From Ignavibacteriota bacterium (GTDB lineage: Bacteria; Bacteroidota; Ignavibacteria; Tepidaquicellales; Tepidaquicellaceae), in NCBI GenBank assembly GCA_026390735.1, contig JAPLFJ010000064.1:43108-107107 (forward strand): a stretch of DNA of 64,000 bases. The letters are read 5' to 3'. Below are positions 51,390 through 59,546 of the stretch, piece by piece. A program made the translations under genes and the position numbers. Every line of letters starts with the position of its first letter. The first letter of the stretch is position 1. The notes below the pieces were generated by a model. That model worked only from the letters and a program-made list of their open reading frames with translations, was not told where the DNA came from and did not search any database.

Positions 51390-51860
51390 ATGATAAGAAA
51401 TTTAATAAATACTGACAGAGAAAAGATTTATAACATTCTCGTTGATACTAAAAACTTCAACGAAGATGAGATTAAAATTGCTATGGAACTGATTGATGTT
51501 TATATTGATAACGAAGACCAGAAAGATTATGAAATATTTGTTGATGAGAACGATGATAAAGTTTTAAACGGTTATGTATGCATAGGCCCGAGACCGCTTA
51601 CAGTGGGCACTTACGACCTGTACTGGATTGCAGTGAATCCAAACGTTCAGTCGCGCGGCATCGGAAGCAAATTAATTTCTCATATAGAGAATTATTTAAA
51701 AGAGAAAGCAGTTAGATTAATTTTAATAGAGACGAGCGGAAAACTTTCTTACGAGAAGGAAAGAAAGTTTTACGAAAAGAACTTGTACGATAAGTTCGTC
51801 GAGATAAAAGATTTTTACAACGTCGGAGACTCTCTGGTAATTTACGGAAAGTATATCTGA
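51390..51860 (+). CDS. GNAT family N-acetyltransferase
   Basis: A 156-residue single-domain GNAT. The acetyl-CoA loop is VNPNVQSRGIGSKLISHIEN (motif A), preceded by the strand TYDLYWIAV and followed by LILIETSGKLSYEKERKFYE. It is shorter than AblB, the beta-lysine N6-acetyltransferase of osmolyte synthesis, which usually has about 270 residues. Placed between an ATP-grasp ligase and a lysine 2,3-aminomutase (47 bases on), it may acetylate an amino group of the operon's product. The substrate is unknown. Confidence 0.85.
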   Translation: MIRNLINTDREKIYNILVDTKNFNEDEIKIAMELIDVYIDNEDQKDYEIFVDENDDKVLNGYVCIGPRPLTVGTYDLYWIAVNPNVQSRGIGSKLISHIENYLKEKAVRLILIETSGKLSYEKERKFYEKNLYDKFVEIKDFYNVGDSLVIYGKYI

Positions 51861-51907
51861 TGGTTAAGAGTTTTAAAATATTTAATAACTAATATAAGGA
51901 AAACTTT

Positions 51908-53068
51908 ATGGAACTTTGGCAACAAATGATAAGAGACAGTGTTCATTCTGTTGACCAGCTGGTCGAGAAATTCGGAATAGACCGTGAGATGGCGTCTAAG
52001 CTTGATGTATTCTTTCAGGCAAGGATTAACCCTTACTATCTGTCCCTTATTAGAGAACCACATGACCCTATCTGGCGTCAATGTGTTCCTGACGAAGTTG
52101 AGCTCGAGGATATAGATGCACCGGAAGACCCATTGAACGAAGATGATATGAGTCCGGTTCCGAACATCACTCACCGTTATCCCGACAGAGCTCTGTTTCT
52201 CGTGACATCGCAATGCGGGCTCTACTGCAGATTCTGCACCCGTAAAAGAAAAGTGGGCGATTCACATAAAATATCTATGAGCACTCTTGAATCAGCGTTC
52301 AACTATTTAGAGCAGCATACAGAAATCAGCGACGTGATTCTTTCAGGCGGCGACCCGTTAATGCTAACGGATTTAATGCTTGAAAAGATTATAATGCGCC
52401 TTCGTACTATGAAACACATTCAGGTTATACGTCTCGGTACGAAAATGCCGTGCGTTTTGCCGCAAAGGATTACTCCTAAGCTCGTTAATATGCTTAAGAA
52501 GTATCATCCTATCTATATCAACACACACTTCAATCATCCGTGGGAAATTACCGAAGAAAGCAAACGCGCCTGCGCAATGCTTGTCGATGCAGGTTGTCCC
52601 GTAGGAAACCAGGCAGTACTTATGAAAGGTGTTAACGATAATGCAGATGTTATGAAAGACCTGATGAAAGGTCTCCTTGCAATGAGAGTCCGCCCGTATT
52701 ATATATACCAGGCAGACCTTACTAAGGGAGCTAACCACTTCAGGACTCCTCTCAGTGTAGGACTCGATATAATGGATAAACTCCGCGGACATATTTCTGG
52801 TCTTGCAGTACCGCAGTTCGTTATAGATGCTCCGGGTGGCGGCGGAAAGATTCCAATGCTTCCGAACTACGTCCTTTCAAGAGACGATGATAAGATTATA
52901 CTCCGTAACTATAAGTATAATATTTATGAATATCCCGAAGCAAAGGATGCAACAAAGGTCGCAGATAAAAATGTGTACCTCCGTAAGAGCAAAAGAAAGA
53001 AACAATCAACTCTTACTGATGCAGAATTAATAAAGAACATCAAAGTACCTGTTCTTAACGATCAGTAA
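51908..53068 (+). CDS. kamA: Lysine 2,3-aminomutase (radical SAM, PLP)
   Basis: A 386-residue enzyme that should convert L-lysine to L-beta-lysine. The radical SAM cluster is SQCGLYCRFCTRKRK (Cys103, Cys107, Cys110), the SAM motif is ILSGGDPLML, and the PLP site is DAPGGGGKIPM with Lys314. Asp270 (QADLTKGANHFRTP) and Asp307 (VIDAPGGG) occupy the positions that bind the lysine side chain in the Clostridium enzyme (Asp293, Asp330); the residue spacings 37 and 7 agree exactly. Glutamate 2,3-aminomutases carry Lys and Asn there, so lysine is favoured. An AAGGAAAAC ribosome site precedes the ATG. No efp gene is nearby, so EF-P modification is less likely. Confidence 0.93.
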   Translation: MELWQQMIRDSVHSVDQLVEKFGIDREMASKLDVFFQARINPYYLSLIREPHDPIWRQCVPDEVELEDIDAPEDPLNEDDMSPVPNITHRYPDRALFLVTSQCGLYCRFCTRKRKVGDSHKISMSTLESAFNYLEQHTEISDVILSGGDPLMLTDLMLEKIIMRLRTMKHIQVIRLGTKMPCVLPQRITPKLVNMLKKYHPIYINTHFNHPWEITEESKRACAMLVDAGCPVGNQAVLMKGVNDNADVMKDLMKGLLAMRVRPYYIYQADLTKGANHFRTPLSVGLDIMDKLRGHISGLAVPQFVIDAPGGGGKIPMLPNYVLSRDDDKIILRNYKYNIYEYPEAKDATKVADKNVYLRKSKRKKQSTLTDAELIKNIKVPVLNDQ

Positions 53069-53099
53069 TAAATAGATTAAATAATAATAGTTATATATC

Positions 53100-53127
53100 A
53101 AAGGTCATCTTACAGATGACCTTTTGT
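53100..53127 (+). terminator. Rho-independent terminator of the KamA operon
   Basis: An 11-bp stem (53100-53110 with 53114-53124) with loop TAC and a T-rich end. Confidence 0.88.
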
Positions 53128-53158
53128 ATTTCCATCAAGCAAGTACGTCCGATAGTCT

Positions 53159-53185
53159 CCTTCCACAAACTCCAGTTTGGGAAGG
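53159..53185. repeat. Dispersed palindrome (CCTTCC...GGAAGG)
   Basis: CCTTCCACAAACT and AGTTTGGGAAGG pair with a CCC/TCC loop and one bulged base. I recall this CTTCCCAAACTCCAGTTTGGGAAG type element as a scattered intergenic repeat in Bacteroidota. Not followed by a T-run. Confidence 0.6.
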
Positions 53186-53312
53186 CATCAATTAATCAAT
53201 CTCTTTCCTCATTTACAATTTAAAATTGATAATTTACAATTGAATATGAAACCTTTTCCACCTCCCCCTCGTCTTAACTACTAACAAGTTTAAAACGAAA
53301 GGAGCTTTAAAA

Positions 53313-53723
53313 ATGACAGGCCATGATTTAGAAAACATAGTAGTCCCGATATTTGCATTTATTTTCATATTCGGGTTTCCGGCAATAATAATTCTCTGGG
53401 CTATCTACACAAAACACAGAGAAAGAATGAGATTGATTGAAAAAGGAATCTCTCCGGATGAAGCAAAGAAATACTTTGCAAACGTAGATAAAAAACCCCG
53501 CAATGCATTCGGCGCATTAAAATGGGGCATTTTATTCCTTTTCCTCGGAGCTGGAATATTCACAGCTAACATTCTTGAACAAATGTACGATTTAAGCGAT
53601 GGCGTTACTTCAGGTCTTGTAATATTCTTTATCGGACTGGGATTTGTGGTTTATTTCTTAATCGCAAACAGTAATGCAGGCAATAAACCGGCTGATACTA
53701 AACCAACTTTACCAAACAATTAA
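53313..53723 (+). CDS. DUF6249 domain membrane protein
   Basis: A 136-residue protein with three membrane segments (IVVPIFAFIFIFGFPAIIIL, KWGILFLFLGAGIFTANIL, LVIFFIGLGFVVYFLIA). The loop IYTKHRERMRLIEKGISPDE after the first segment is the DUF6249 signature. These small proteins are frequent beside ECF sigma and DUF4097 genes in Bacteroidota. It starts a probable four-gene unit with DUF4097, sigma factor and anti-sigma-like genes, and the gap to the next gene is 11 bases. Confidence 0.85.
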   Translation: MTGHDLENIVVPIFAFIFIFGFPAIIILWAIYTKHRERMRLIEKGISPDEAKKYFANVDKKPRNAFGALKWGILFLFLGAGIFTANILEQMYDLSDGVTSGLVIFFIGLGFVVYFLIANSNAGNKPADTKPTLPNN

Positions 53724-53734
53724 ACCTTACTAAA

Positions 53735-54544
53735 ATGGAAAACAAAAAGAGATTAATAGTTTGGGTTGTACTCCTTGTTCTCACATCTGCAGTGCTTATG
53801 TCCTTCCAGGGCTGCAGCCTGTTCAGGAAGAAATATGCAAAGGTGGAAACGAAAGAGTTTAAGCTTAAAGCCTCGAACTATAAGAAGATGGAAGTTGAAA
53901 ATCCAAACGGCGACATAACAATAAAAAGAAGCGATAACGACAGCGTGATAACAATTAAGGCTGAAATAACAAAATACGTAACCAAGAAAGAACTCGATCA
54001 GCCGACAAAAGATGTGATACTTGATATAGATTCCTCAGGTTCTACTTTAAGGGTTGCTGATATTGCCAATAAATACGATAATTCTTTTCATATACAGTTT
54101 GATATGCATAAATCAACTAACGTAGATTATGTAATATATGTCCCGTCAGGAATTGAGATAAATGTTGACGGTACGAACGGCAAGGTTAATCTGAAAGAAT
54201 TTAACAACGACGTAAAAGTTGAACTGACTAACGGTAACCTTAATGTCGAAAACATTTACGGCAAGCTGAAAATGGAACTGACGAACGGCAATATTTCCGC
54301 TAAACTCGATTCAACAAAAAGTCTTGATTTTGAAACCACAAACGGTAATATTAAACTTGAAGTAGGTGAAAAATTCTCCGGTAACTTTACTGCAAAGACC
54401 GTTAATGGAAAAATCAGCCGTAAGAATGTAACGTTCGAAAGTACTGACGAAGAGAAGAAAGAATTTAAAGGTACACTTGGTAAAGGTGATGCAACTGTAA
54501 AGCTCGAAACAACTAACGGGAAAATAACAATTGAGAAAAAATAA
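53735..54544 (+). CDS. DUF4097 beta-repeat lipoprotein
   Basis: A 269-residue lipoprotein: hydrophobic signal VWVVLLVLTSAVLM and lipobox FQGC (Cys27). The mature protein is a right-handed beta-solenoid of the DUF4097 (adhesin-like) family, with repeats such as MEVENPNGDITIKRS, INVDGTNGKVNLKE, VELTNGNLNVENI, MELTNGNISAKL and FETTNGNIKLEV. TNGN(I/L) occurs in nearly every turn. DUF4097 proteins are part of envelope-stress or sigma-regulated loci. The sigma factor gene begins at the base after its stop. Confidence 0.88.
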   Translation: MENKKRLIVWVVLLVLTSAVLMSFQGCSLFRKKYAKVETKEFKLKASNYKKMEVENPNGDITIKRSDNDSVITIKAEITKYVTKKELDQPTKDVILDIDSSGSTLRVADIANKYDNSFHIQFDMHKSTNVDYVIYVPSGIEINVDGTNGKVNLKEFNNDVKVELTNGNLNVENIYGKLKMELTNGNISAKLDSTKSLDFETTNGNIKLEVGEKFSGNFTAKTVNGKISRKNVTFESTDEEKKEFKGTLGKGDATVKLETTNGKITIEKK

Positions 54545-55198
54545 TTGCTTGTGAACGAAGTGAGTCCAGACATAATCCGCAGAATTCAAAAAGGTGAAAC
54601 TAATCTGTTCGTTGAGATTGTTGATACCTATAAGGACAGAGCATTTTCGCTCACCCTGAAGATTCTGAAGAACAGGGAAGAAGCCGAAGACTCACTTCAG
54701 GAAGCATTCCTGAGACTTTACAAAGCAATTATGAGCAACAGTTATGAAGCAAAGGCAAAGTTCTCAACTTATTTTTATACTATAGTTTATAACTCTGCAA
54801 TTGACCTGTACAGAAAGTATAACGTGAAGAGTTTTAATGTAACATCAATTGAGATTAATGATGCTAACCACAACGACGGAGATGAACTCGTTAAGAACTA
54901 TGAATCGAAGATAGACAAAACAATGTACAGCACAGATGATTATTCCACAGAGAAGATTATTGAGCAGGGTGAAGTGAAGAAGATTATCAACGACTATATA
55001 AATTCAATACCCGAACAGTATTCGGTGATATTGAATATGTTCTTCCTGAATGATCTGTCGCACGAGGAGATTTCTCAGATTCTGAAAATCCCCGTCGGCA
55101 CTGTAAAGAACAGAATATTCAGGGCAAAGGAAAAATTAAAAGATCTGCTCTTCCGCGCTTTCAACCGTGAAGAGTTACTGGATTACTTAAAAGTTTAA
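54545..55198 (+). CDS. ECF-type RNA polymerase sigma factor
   Basis: A 217-residue sigma-70 family factor with regions 2 and 4. Region 2 includes VDTYKDRAFSLTLKILKNRE, EEAEDSLQEAFLRLYKAIMS and FSTYFYTIVYNSAIDLYRKY. Region 4 includes PEQYSVILNMFFLNDLSHEE and ISQILKIPVGTVKNRIFRAK. A longer acidic linker than usual separates the regions (about 45 residues). The start is TTG at 54545 directly after the DUF4097 stop, or GTG at 54551; no strong ribosome site is seen, so translation may depend on coupling. The downstream membrane protein is a likely anti-sigma factor. Confidence 0.92.
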   Translation: MLVNEVSPDIIRRIQKGETNLFVEIVDTYKDRAFSLTLKILKNREEAEDSLQEAFLRLYKAIMSNSYEAKAKFSTYFYTIVYNSAIDLYRKYNVKSFNVTSIEINDANHNDGDELVKNYESKIDKTMYSTDDYSTEKIIEQGEVKKIINDYINSIPEQYSVILNMFFLNDLSHEEISQILKIPVGTVKNRIFRAKEKLKDLLFRAFNREELLDYLKV

Positions 55199-55204
55199 TA
55201 TTAA

Positions 55205-55633
55205 ATGAACGAAACAAATAACATAAACGAATTTCTCGATAACAGCATGAAGTCAACGATGCTTGAAAAGACAAGCGACGACTTCACTGCAAAACTTATG
55301 CTTGAAATCGAACTTTCTAAAACCTTTCAGAAAGAAGATAAGAAAACTTTCAGGGCTCTGAATATATTTGTAATCGGTTTTATCGGTGCAATAGTTTCAT
55401 CTGCAGTTATTCTTATTGCTTTACTGGGAGGTCAGACTGATGAAGAAAACCCCGTTACTGATGGATTTCTTTCAACTGTTTATACATACATAAACGGAAT
55501 CAGCCAGAAAGTTTTTGGTGTATTAGGTCTTAAGCTGTCGGGAGATACTGTCCTGTACGTTATGGGTATCGGACTGGCGATTGTGCTTTATTCTGTAGTG
55601 GATAAGTTTGTTCTGAAGCGCTCTTACAACTAA
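55205..55633 (+). CDS. Putative membrane anti-sigma factor
   Basis: A 142-residue protein. A soluble N terminus (NEFLDNSMKSTMLEKTSDDF, then TAKLMLEIELSKTF) resembles the short helical part of anti-sigma domains. Two membrane segments follow (ALNIFVIGFIGAIVSSAVIL, VLYVMGIGLAIVLYSVVDKF). No zinc-binding HxxxCxxC motif is present, so it is not a ZAS-type anti-sigma factor. The role is inferred from the position six bases after the sigma gene. The stop overlaps the convergent rhomboid stop by four bases. Confidence 0.7.
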   Translation: MNETNNINEFLDNSMKSTMLEKTSDDFTAKLMLEIELSKTFQKEDKKTFRALNIFVIGFIGAIVSSAVILIALLGGQTDEENPVTDGFLSTVYTYINGISQKVFGVLGLKLSGDTVLYVMGIGLAIVLYSVVDKFVLKRSYN

Positions 55634-56244
55634 CTGAAGTGCGTTAAGAAGAACCTGAAAGCTCCCTCTATTAGAAGAAATGTCGCAATCACTCCTCCCA
55701 GTGCTCCGCCTAAATGTGCCTCGTGTCCTATGTTTCCAAACTTACTCTTTATTCCGAATATCGAAACTCCTACGTATATAAACGCAAACACAAACGCAGG
55801 CATCGGTATGAAGAATACTCCTATCTGACTGAACGGAAAGAATAATACGTAAGAAAATATTATCCCCGATACCGCTCCCGATGCTCCCACGGCCACGTAA
55901 TCCGGATTCCTGAAATTAAATACCACCGTTAACAGCGACCCCGATATTAAGCTTATAAAGTAAATCAGAAAGAAATAAACACTTCCCATCGTCTGCCCGA
56001 AGTTGTGAACGAACATTCCTTCAAGCACAGGTCCGAAAGAAAACAGCGTAAACATATTAAACAGCAGATGCATCCATCCTGCATGAAGAAATGCTGACGT
56101 AATCATCTGATAGTATTTATGATGGTTAACAATCTCGTACGGCCATTCTGCAAATTTGTGGAAGTAATCTTCTTTCGAATATTCAGCCCAGAGAAATATT
56201 GCTATGTTCGCAAAGAGTAATGTATATGTTACGGGAGCATCCAT
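55630..56244 (-). CDS. Rhomboid family intramembrane serine protease
   Basis: A 204-residue six-helix rhomboid. The N-terminal loop motif is WMHLLFNMFTLFSFGPVLE. The catalytic Ser122 lies in VAVGASGAVSGIIF (GxSG) and the catalytic His177 in GHEAHLGGALGGVIATF. It cleaves membrane-spanning substrates within or just outside the bilayer. It follows pyrD by three bases in the same minus-strand unit. Substrates are unknown; the neighbouring anti-sigma-like membrane protein is an appealing but unproved candidate. Confidence 0.94.
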   Translation of the reverse strand: MDAPVTYTLLFANIAIFLWAEYSKEDYFHKFAEWPYEIVNHHKYYQMITSAFLHAGWMHLLFNMFTLFSFGPVLEGMFVHNFGQTMGSVYFFLIYFISLISGSLLTVVFNFRNPDYVAVGASGAVSGIIFSYVLFFPFSQIGVFFIPMPAFVFAFIYVGVSIFGIKSKFGNIGHEAHLGGALGGVIATFLLIEGAFRFFLTHFS

Positions 56245-56247
56245 TTA

Positions 56248-57273
56248 TTATTTCAGTATTTTATTTGTTATTCCAAAACCCTCGTATATCAGTCCAGTGT
56301 AAACCTGCACGAGGTCGGCACCGAGTATCATCTTGTCCTTGTAATCCGACTTATCAAATACTCCGCCTACACCAATCAGTATAAAATCTTTGTTGTCGCC
56401 GTTAAGTTCGCTCAGTCTCTTTAATACTCTGTCCGATAATCCTTTAATCGGCTTGCCGCTTAGTCCGCCATCCTCAGTTATATTCGTTAACAGATTTTCT
56501 CTGGTAATGGTTGTGTTCGTTGCTACTATTCCGTTCAGTCCATAGTTCAGTGCAGTCTTGTAAACCGATTCAATCTCTTCGTCAGTAAGGTCTGGTGCTA
56601 TCTTCAGGAATATGCATTTCTCGGGCTGCGATGTATTCTTCACAATCTCATTCCTCTTCATAATTATCTCAAAGAGAAGAGTGTTCAGCTGTTCGTCGCC
56701 CTGCAGTGTTCTGAGTCCCGGAGTATTCGGAGAAGATATGTTTATCGTAAAGAAATCCGCAGCATCATAAAGCACATCAATGCATTTTGCATAATCGTCA
56801 AAAGCATTCTCAAGCGGAGTCACTTTGTTCTTACCAATGTTCACTCCTATCATAAAATCTTTTCTTACCCTTTTCTTTGCTTTCAGTATTCTCTTTCTTA
56901 ACTTTTCTGCACCAACATTATTAAATCCCATCCTGTTAATGATTCCCTTATCCTTTATCAGTCTGAAAAGTCTCGGCTTCGGATTTCCCGGCTGCGGCAG
57001 GGGAGTAACAGTCCCTACTTCAATGTGCGAGAATCCCACTGCATCCCAGAACTCAATCATATCTCCGTTCTTGTCCAGCCCCGCTGCAACACCAAGCCTG
57101 TTCCTGAAGTGCAGTCCCATCACAGTAAACTCATTAGACACTTCTTCAAAAGAATAAAAAGGTCTAAGTAATGGAAACAACCATTTAAACCACGGCAGCA
57201 CTCCGAAGAGAATGTTGTGCACAGTCTCCGGGTTTATCCTAAATAAAAGCGACCTTATCATTTTATATATCAA
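56248..57273 (-). CDS. pyrD: Dihydroorotate dehydrogenase (quinone), class 2
   Basis: PyrD oxidises dihydroorotate to orotate in pyrimidine synthesis and passes electrons to quinone. The 341-residue length and the N-terminal membrane-contact helices (PETVHNILFGVLPWFKWLFP) mark class 2. LGVAAGLDKNGDMIEFWDAV and INRMGFNNVGAEKL are FMN and family motifs, and the Ser base lies in FFTINISSPNTPGLR. C-terminal FMN contacts are NGIVATNTTI, GGLSGKPIKGLS and LIGVGGVFDKSD. It is transcribed with the rhomboid gene. Confidence 0.96.
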   Translation of the reverse strand: MIYKMIRSLLFRINPETVHNILFGVLPWFKWLFPLLRPFYSFEEVSNEFTVMGLHFRNRLGVAAGLDKNGDMIEFWDAVGFSHIEVGTVTPLPQPGNPKPRLFRLIKDKGIINRMGFNNVGAEKLRKRILKAKKRVRKDFMIGVNIGKNKVTPLENAFDDYAKCIDVLYDAADFFTINISSPNTPGLRTLQGDEQLNTLLFEIIMKRNEIVKNTSQPEKCIFLKIAPDLTDEEIESVYKTALNYGLNGIVATNTTITRENLLTNITEDGGLSGKPIKGLSDRVLKRLSELNGDNKDFILIGVGGVFDKSDYKDKMILGADLVQVYTGLIYEGFGITNKILK

Positions 57274-57386
57274 TCTTATCCTACTTGAATATTCTTTTGT
57301 TTATTAAATAATAACAATCTTAAGCAATTTCAAATTGTAAAGTTTAAATTTCAAATTTTAAATTTACACTACTCGTTTTAATAACT

Positions 57387-57412
57387 CGTTACTACGCTCC
57401 AGCGTAGTAACG
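57387..57412. repeat. Perfect 12-bp palindrome (CGTTACTACGCT/AGCGTAGTAACG)
   Basis: The arms 57387-57398 and 57401-57412 are perfectly complementary with a 2-nt loop. I recall close variants as dispersed intergenic palindromes in Bacteroidota. It lies about 150 bases after the hutU stop and has no T-run. Confidence 0.75.
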
Positions 57413-57501
57413 TATTCCTACTATCAATCTCTTCTCTGCCGTAGGTCCGCCGTCTTGTTGGGCGGATGTTCTCTGTGGTAAAAAAACTCTAATATATTAA
57501 C

Positions 57502-57526
57502 TTCGTGCTATTCGTGTTAATTCGTG
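57502..57526. repeat. TTCGTG micro-repeat array
   Basis: TTCGTG starts at 57502, 57511 and 57521. Same family as the ATTCGT array at 39088-39111. Confidence 0.75.
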
Positions 57527-57564
57527 TCAAAGCTTTTCTCTTCTTTCAAATTTCAAATTTAAAA

Positions 57565-59214
57565 TTACTTCACCATCGGCATTCTAATACCAAACTTCTC
57601 TCTCTCCTCCAGCGCAAGTTCATAACCCGCATCTGCGTGTCTAACGATTCCCATTCCCGGGTCGTACGTCAGACATCTTTCAAGTCTGATTTCCGCTTCC
57701 TTTGTTCCGTCGGCAACAATCACCATTCCTGAGTGAATTGAATTCCCGATTCCCACTCCGCCGCCGTGATGCAGCGATACCCAGCTCGCACCGCCTATAT
57801 TATGCAGCGCAAAATTAAGTATCGGCCAGTCGGCAATCGCATCCGAACCATCCATCATCTTTTCGGTCTCTCTGTTAGGCGAAGCCACAGAACCGCAGTC
57901 AAGATGGTCACGCCCGATAACTATCGGCGCCTTCACCTTTCCCGTTCTCACGAGTTCATTAAAAATCTTTCCTGCCTTTGCTCTCTCGCCGTATCCCAGC
58001 CAGCAAATCCTCGAAGGCAATCCCTGAAAATGAACCTTCTCCTTCGCAGCCTTCAGCCACTTATGAAGAAGCACGTTATCAGGAAACGCTTCCATTATCG
58101 CTCTGTCAGTTTCGTAAATATCTTCTGGGTCTCCCGAAAGCGCCACCCATCTGAACGGACCCTTTCCTTCGCAGAAAAGCGGACGGATGTATTCAGGCAC
58201 AAATCCAGGAATCTCAAATGCCTGTGCAAAACCATTTGCTTCTGCCTCACCGCGCAGATTATTTCCGTAGTCAAAAGTTATAGCACCCTTCTTCATAAAC
58301 TCCCACATTGTTTTGCAGTGTACCACAGCAGTCTTCTTCGCAAGTTCCTGATATTTCTTTGAATCCGATTTCCTTAATGCAACAGCTTTTTCAAAACTCA
58401 TTCCCATAGGAACATAACCACTCAGCATATCGTGTGCAGATGTCTGGTCTGTCAGAACATCGGGCACAATTCCTCTTTTTAAAATCTCAGGCAAAACCTC
58501 TGCCGCATTTCCAACAAGTCCTACTGAAAGCGCCGTTCCTTTTTCCTTCGCATCCATCACAAGTTTAATCGCATCGTCTAAATCCTTCGCAAGCACATCG
58601 CAGTAACCCGTATCAATTCTTTTCTGAATTCTTGTAACGTCCACATCCACTCCAAGAATCGCCGCACCATTCAGAGTAGCCGCAAGTGTCTGTGCGCCGC
58701 CCATACCGCCAAGCCCGCAGGTCAGCACAAACTTTCCTTTTAAATCAGCATTGAAATGTTTCTTCGCACATGCAGCAAAAGTTTCATACGTACCCTGAAG
58801 AATTCCCTGTGTACCGATGTAAATCCAGGAACCCGCAGTCATCTGCCCGTACATAGTAAGCCCGAGCGCCTCAAGTCTTCTGAACTCATCCCACGTCGCC
58901 CATTTCGGGACAAGCTGTGAGTTTGAAATAATCACTCTCGGAGCATTCGTATGTGTTTTAAAAACAGCAACAGGTTTCCCCGACTGCACGAGCAGAGTAT
59001 CATCATCCTCAAGAGTTTTCAGTGTTGCAACAATCGCATCGTAGCATTCCCAGTTCCTCGCTGCCTTCCCGCTACCGCCGTAAATAATCAGGTCTTCGGG
59101 TCTTTCAGCAACATCATCATCAAGGTTATTCATTAGCATTCTCATTGCCGCTTCTGCCTGCCAGTTCTTGCAGGACATCTTAGTACCCACAGGTGCTTTA
59201 ATATGTTTTGCCAT
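57565..59214 (-). CDS. hutU: Urocanate hydratase
   Basis: Urocanase turns urocanate into imidazolone propionate, step two of histidine degradation, using tightly bound NAD+ as electrophile. The 549 residues are close to the usual 555. Signatures: [53 protein letters not shown] for NAD binding, [16 protein letters not shown], and [14 protein letters not shown] with Cys404 at the place of the catalytic Cys410 of the Pseudomonas enzyme. [20 protein letters not shown] carries a Cys where many homologues have Ser. No hutH, hutI or hutF is adjacent. Confidence 0.97.
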   Translation of the reverse strand: MAKHIKAPVGTKMSCKNWQAEAAMRMLMNNLDDDVAERPEDLIIYGGSGKAARNWECYDAIVATLKTLEDDDTLLVQSGKPVAVFKTHTNAPRVIISNSQLVPKWATWDEFRRLEALGLTMYGQMTAGSWIYIGTQGILQGTYETFAACAKKHFNADLKGKFVLTCGLGGMGGAQTLAATLNGAAILGVDVDVTRIQKRIDTGYCDVLAKDLDDAIKLVMDAKEKGTALSVGLVGNAAEVLPEILKRGIVPDVLTDQTSAHDMLSGYVPMGMSFEKAVALRKSDSKKYQELAKKTAVVHCKTMWEFMKKGAITFDYGNNLRGEAEANGFAQAFEIPGFVPEYIRPLFCEGKGPFRWVALSGDPEDIYETDRAIMEAFPDNVLLHKWLKAAKEKVHFQGLPSRICWLGYGERAKAGKIFNELVRTGKVKAPIVIGRDHLDCGSVASPNRETEKMMDGSDAIADWPILNFALHNIGGASWVSLHHGGGVGIGNSIHSGMVIVADGTKEAEIRLERCLTYDPGMGIVRHADAGYELALEEREKFGIRMPMVK

Positions 59215-59546
59215 AATATAATTAGAAATTAAATTTAAAAGGTATGATGCAAAATAACAGAATCCCCCCTCAAAATATATTTATAAATTTGGTAGAGGAA
59301 TAATTATCAGGGCTCAATCAAAATATCTTTCCAGTCCGACGCGGCGGATCATTCCTGCATATTCTTAGCAGGGGGCACCTTCCGGGTCGTCTCTATAGAA
59401 ATCATCTATTGTTATAAATTTCTCTTCCCCCATATTTAATGTTTAATCTGTATATTTTATATTTGATATATTATGTTTAATATTTTTAGTATCCCATTAT
59501 ACAGGAAAAATCAGTAAATTTAAGCAATCGATAAACTCATAATATT
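59215..59546. other. Divergent spacer before a T9SS cargo gene
   Basis: Left part: AT-rich, hutU leader. Middle: a degraded REP-like word (ATTCCTGCATATTCTTAGCAGG near 59351) similar to the hairpin at 38906-38930. Right part (59451-59546): a leader nearly the same as the one at 63049-63144, listed separately. No gene. Confidence 0.7.
59451..59546 (+). promoter_or_regulatory. Leader shared with the gene at 63145, copy 1
   Basis: This stretch aligns base by base with 63049-63144 at roughly four of five positions, including TATATTTTATATTTGATAT, AAAAATCAGTAAATTT and the start codon position. The -7-like word is TAAATTTA here. It is a duplicated promoter or leader of two secreted-protein genes. 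Confidence 0.6.

Larger units (their letters stand above)
53069..53312. other. Spacer with terminator, palindrome and AT-rich repeat words
   Basis: Holds the KamA terminator, a dispersed palindrome at 53159-53185, and AATTTACAATTTAAAATTG-type words at 53217-53250. An AAAGGAG ribosome site precedes the next start. Confidence 0.6.
57274..57564. other. Spacer between hutU and pyrD with several repeats
   Basis: Contains AT-rich words TTTCAAATTTTAAATTTAC (57320-57365 and again 57545-57565), a perfect palindrome at 57387-57412, a GCCGTAGGTCCGCCGTCTTG word at 57439, and the TTCGTG array at 57502-57526. No gene. The hutU terminator is not evident. Confidence 0.6.

Noticed and set aside
51842..52213. 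Minus-strand frame over the start of kamA
   Set aside because: Shadow of kamA, whose catalytic motifs are unambiguous.
51390..53068. Classical ablA-ablB acetyl-beta-lysine osmolyte pair
   Set aside because: The acetyltransferase is far shorter than AblB and two ATP-grasp enzymes share the operon, so the simple pathway does not explain the locus.
57439..57480. Riboswitch-like GC-rich element before the pyrD/hutU spacer
   Set aside because: The GCCGTAGGTCCGCCGTC word recurs at 63022 without a shared downstream function and has no conserved fold; it is treated as a dispersed repeat.
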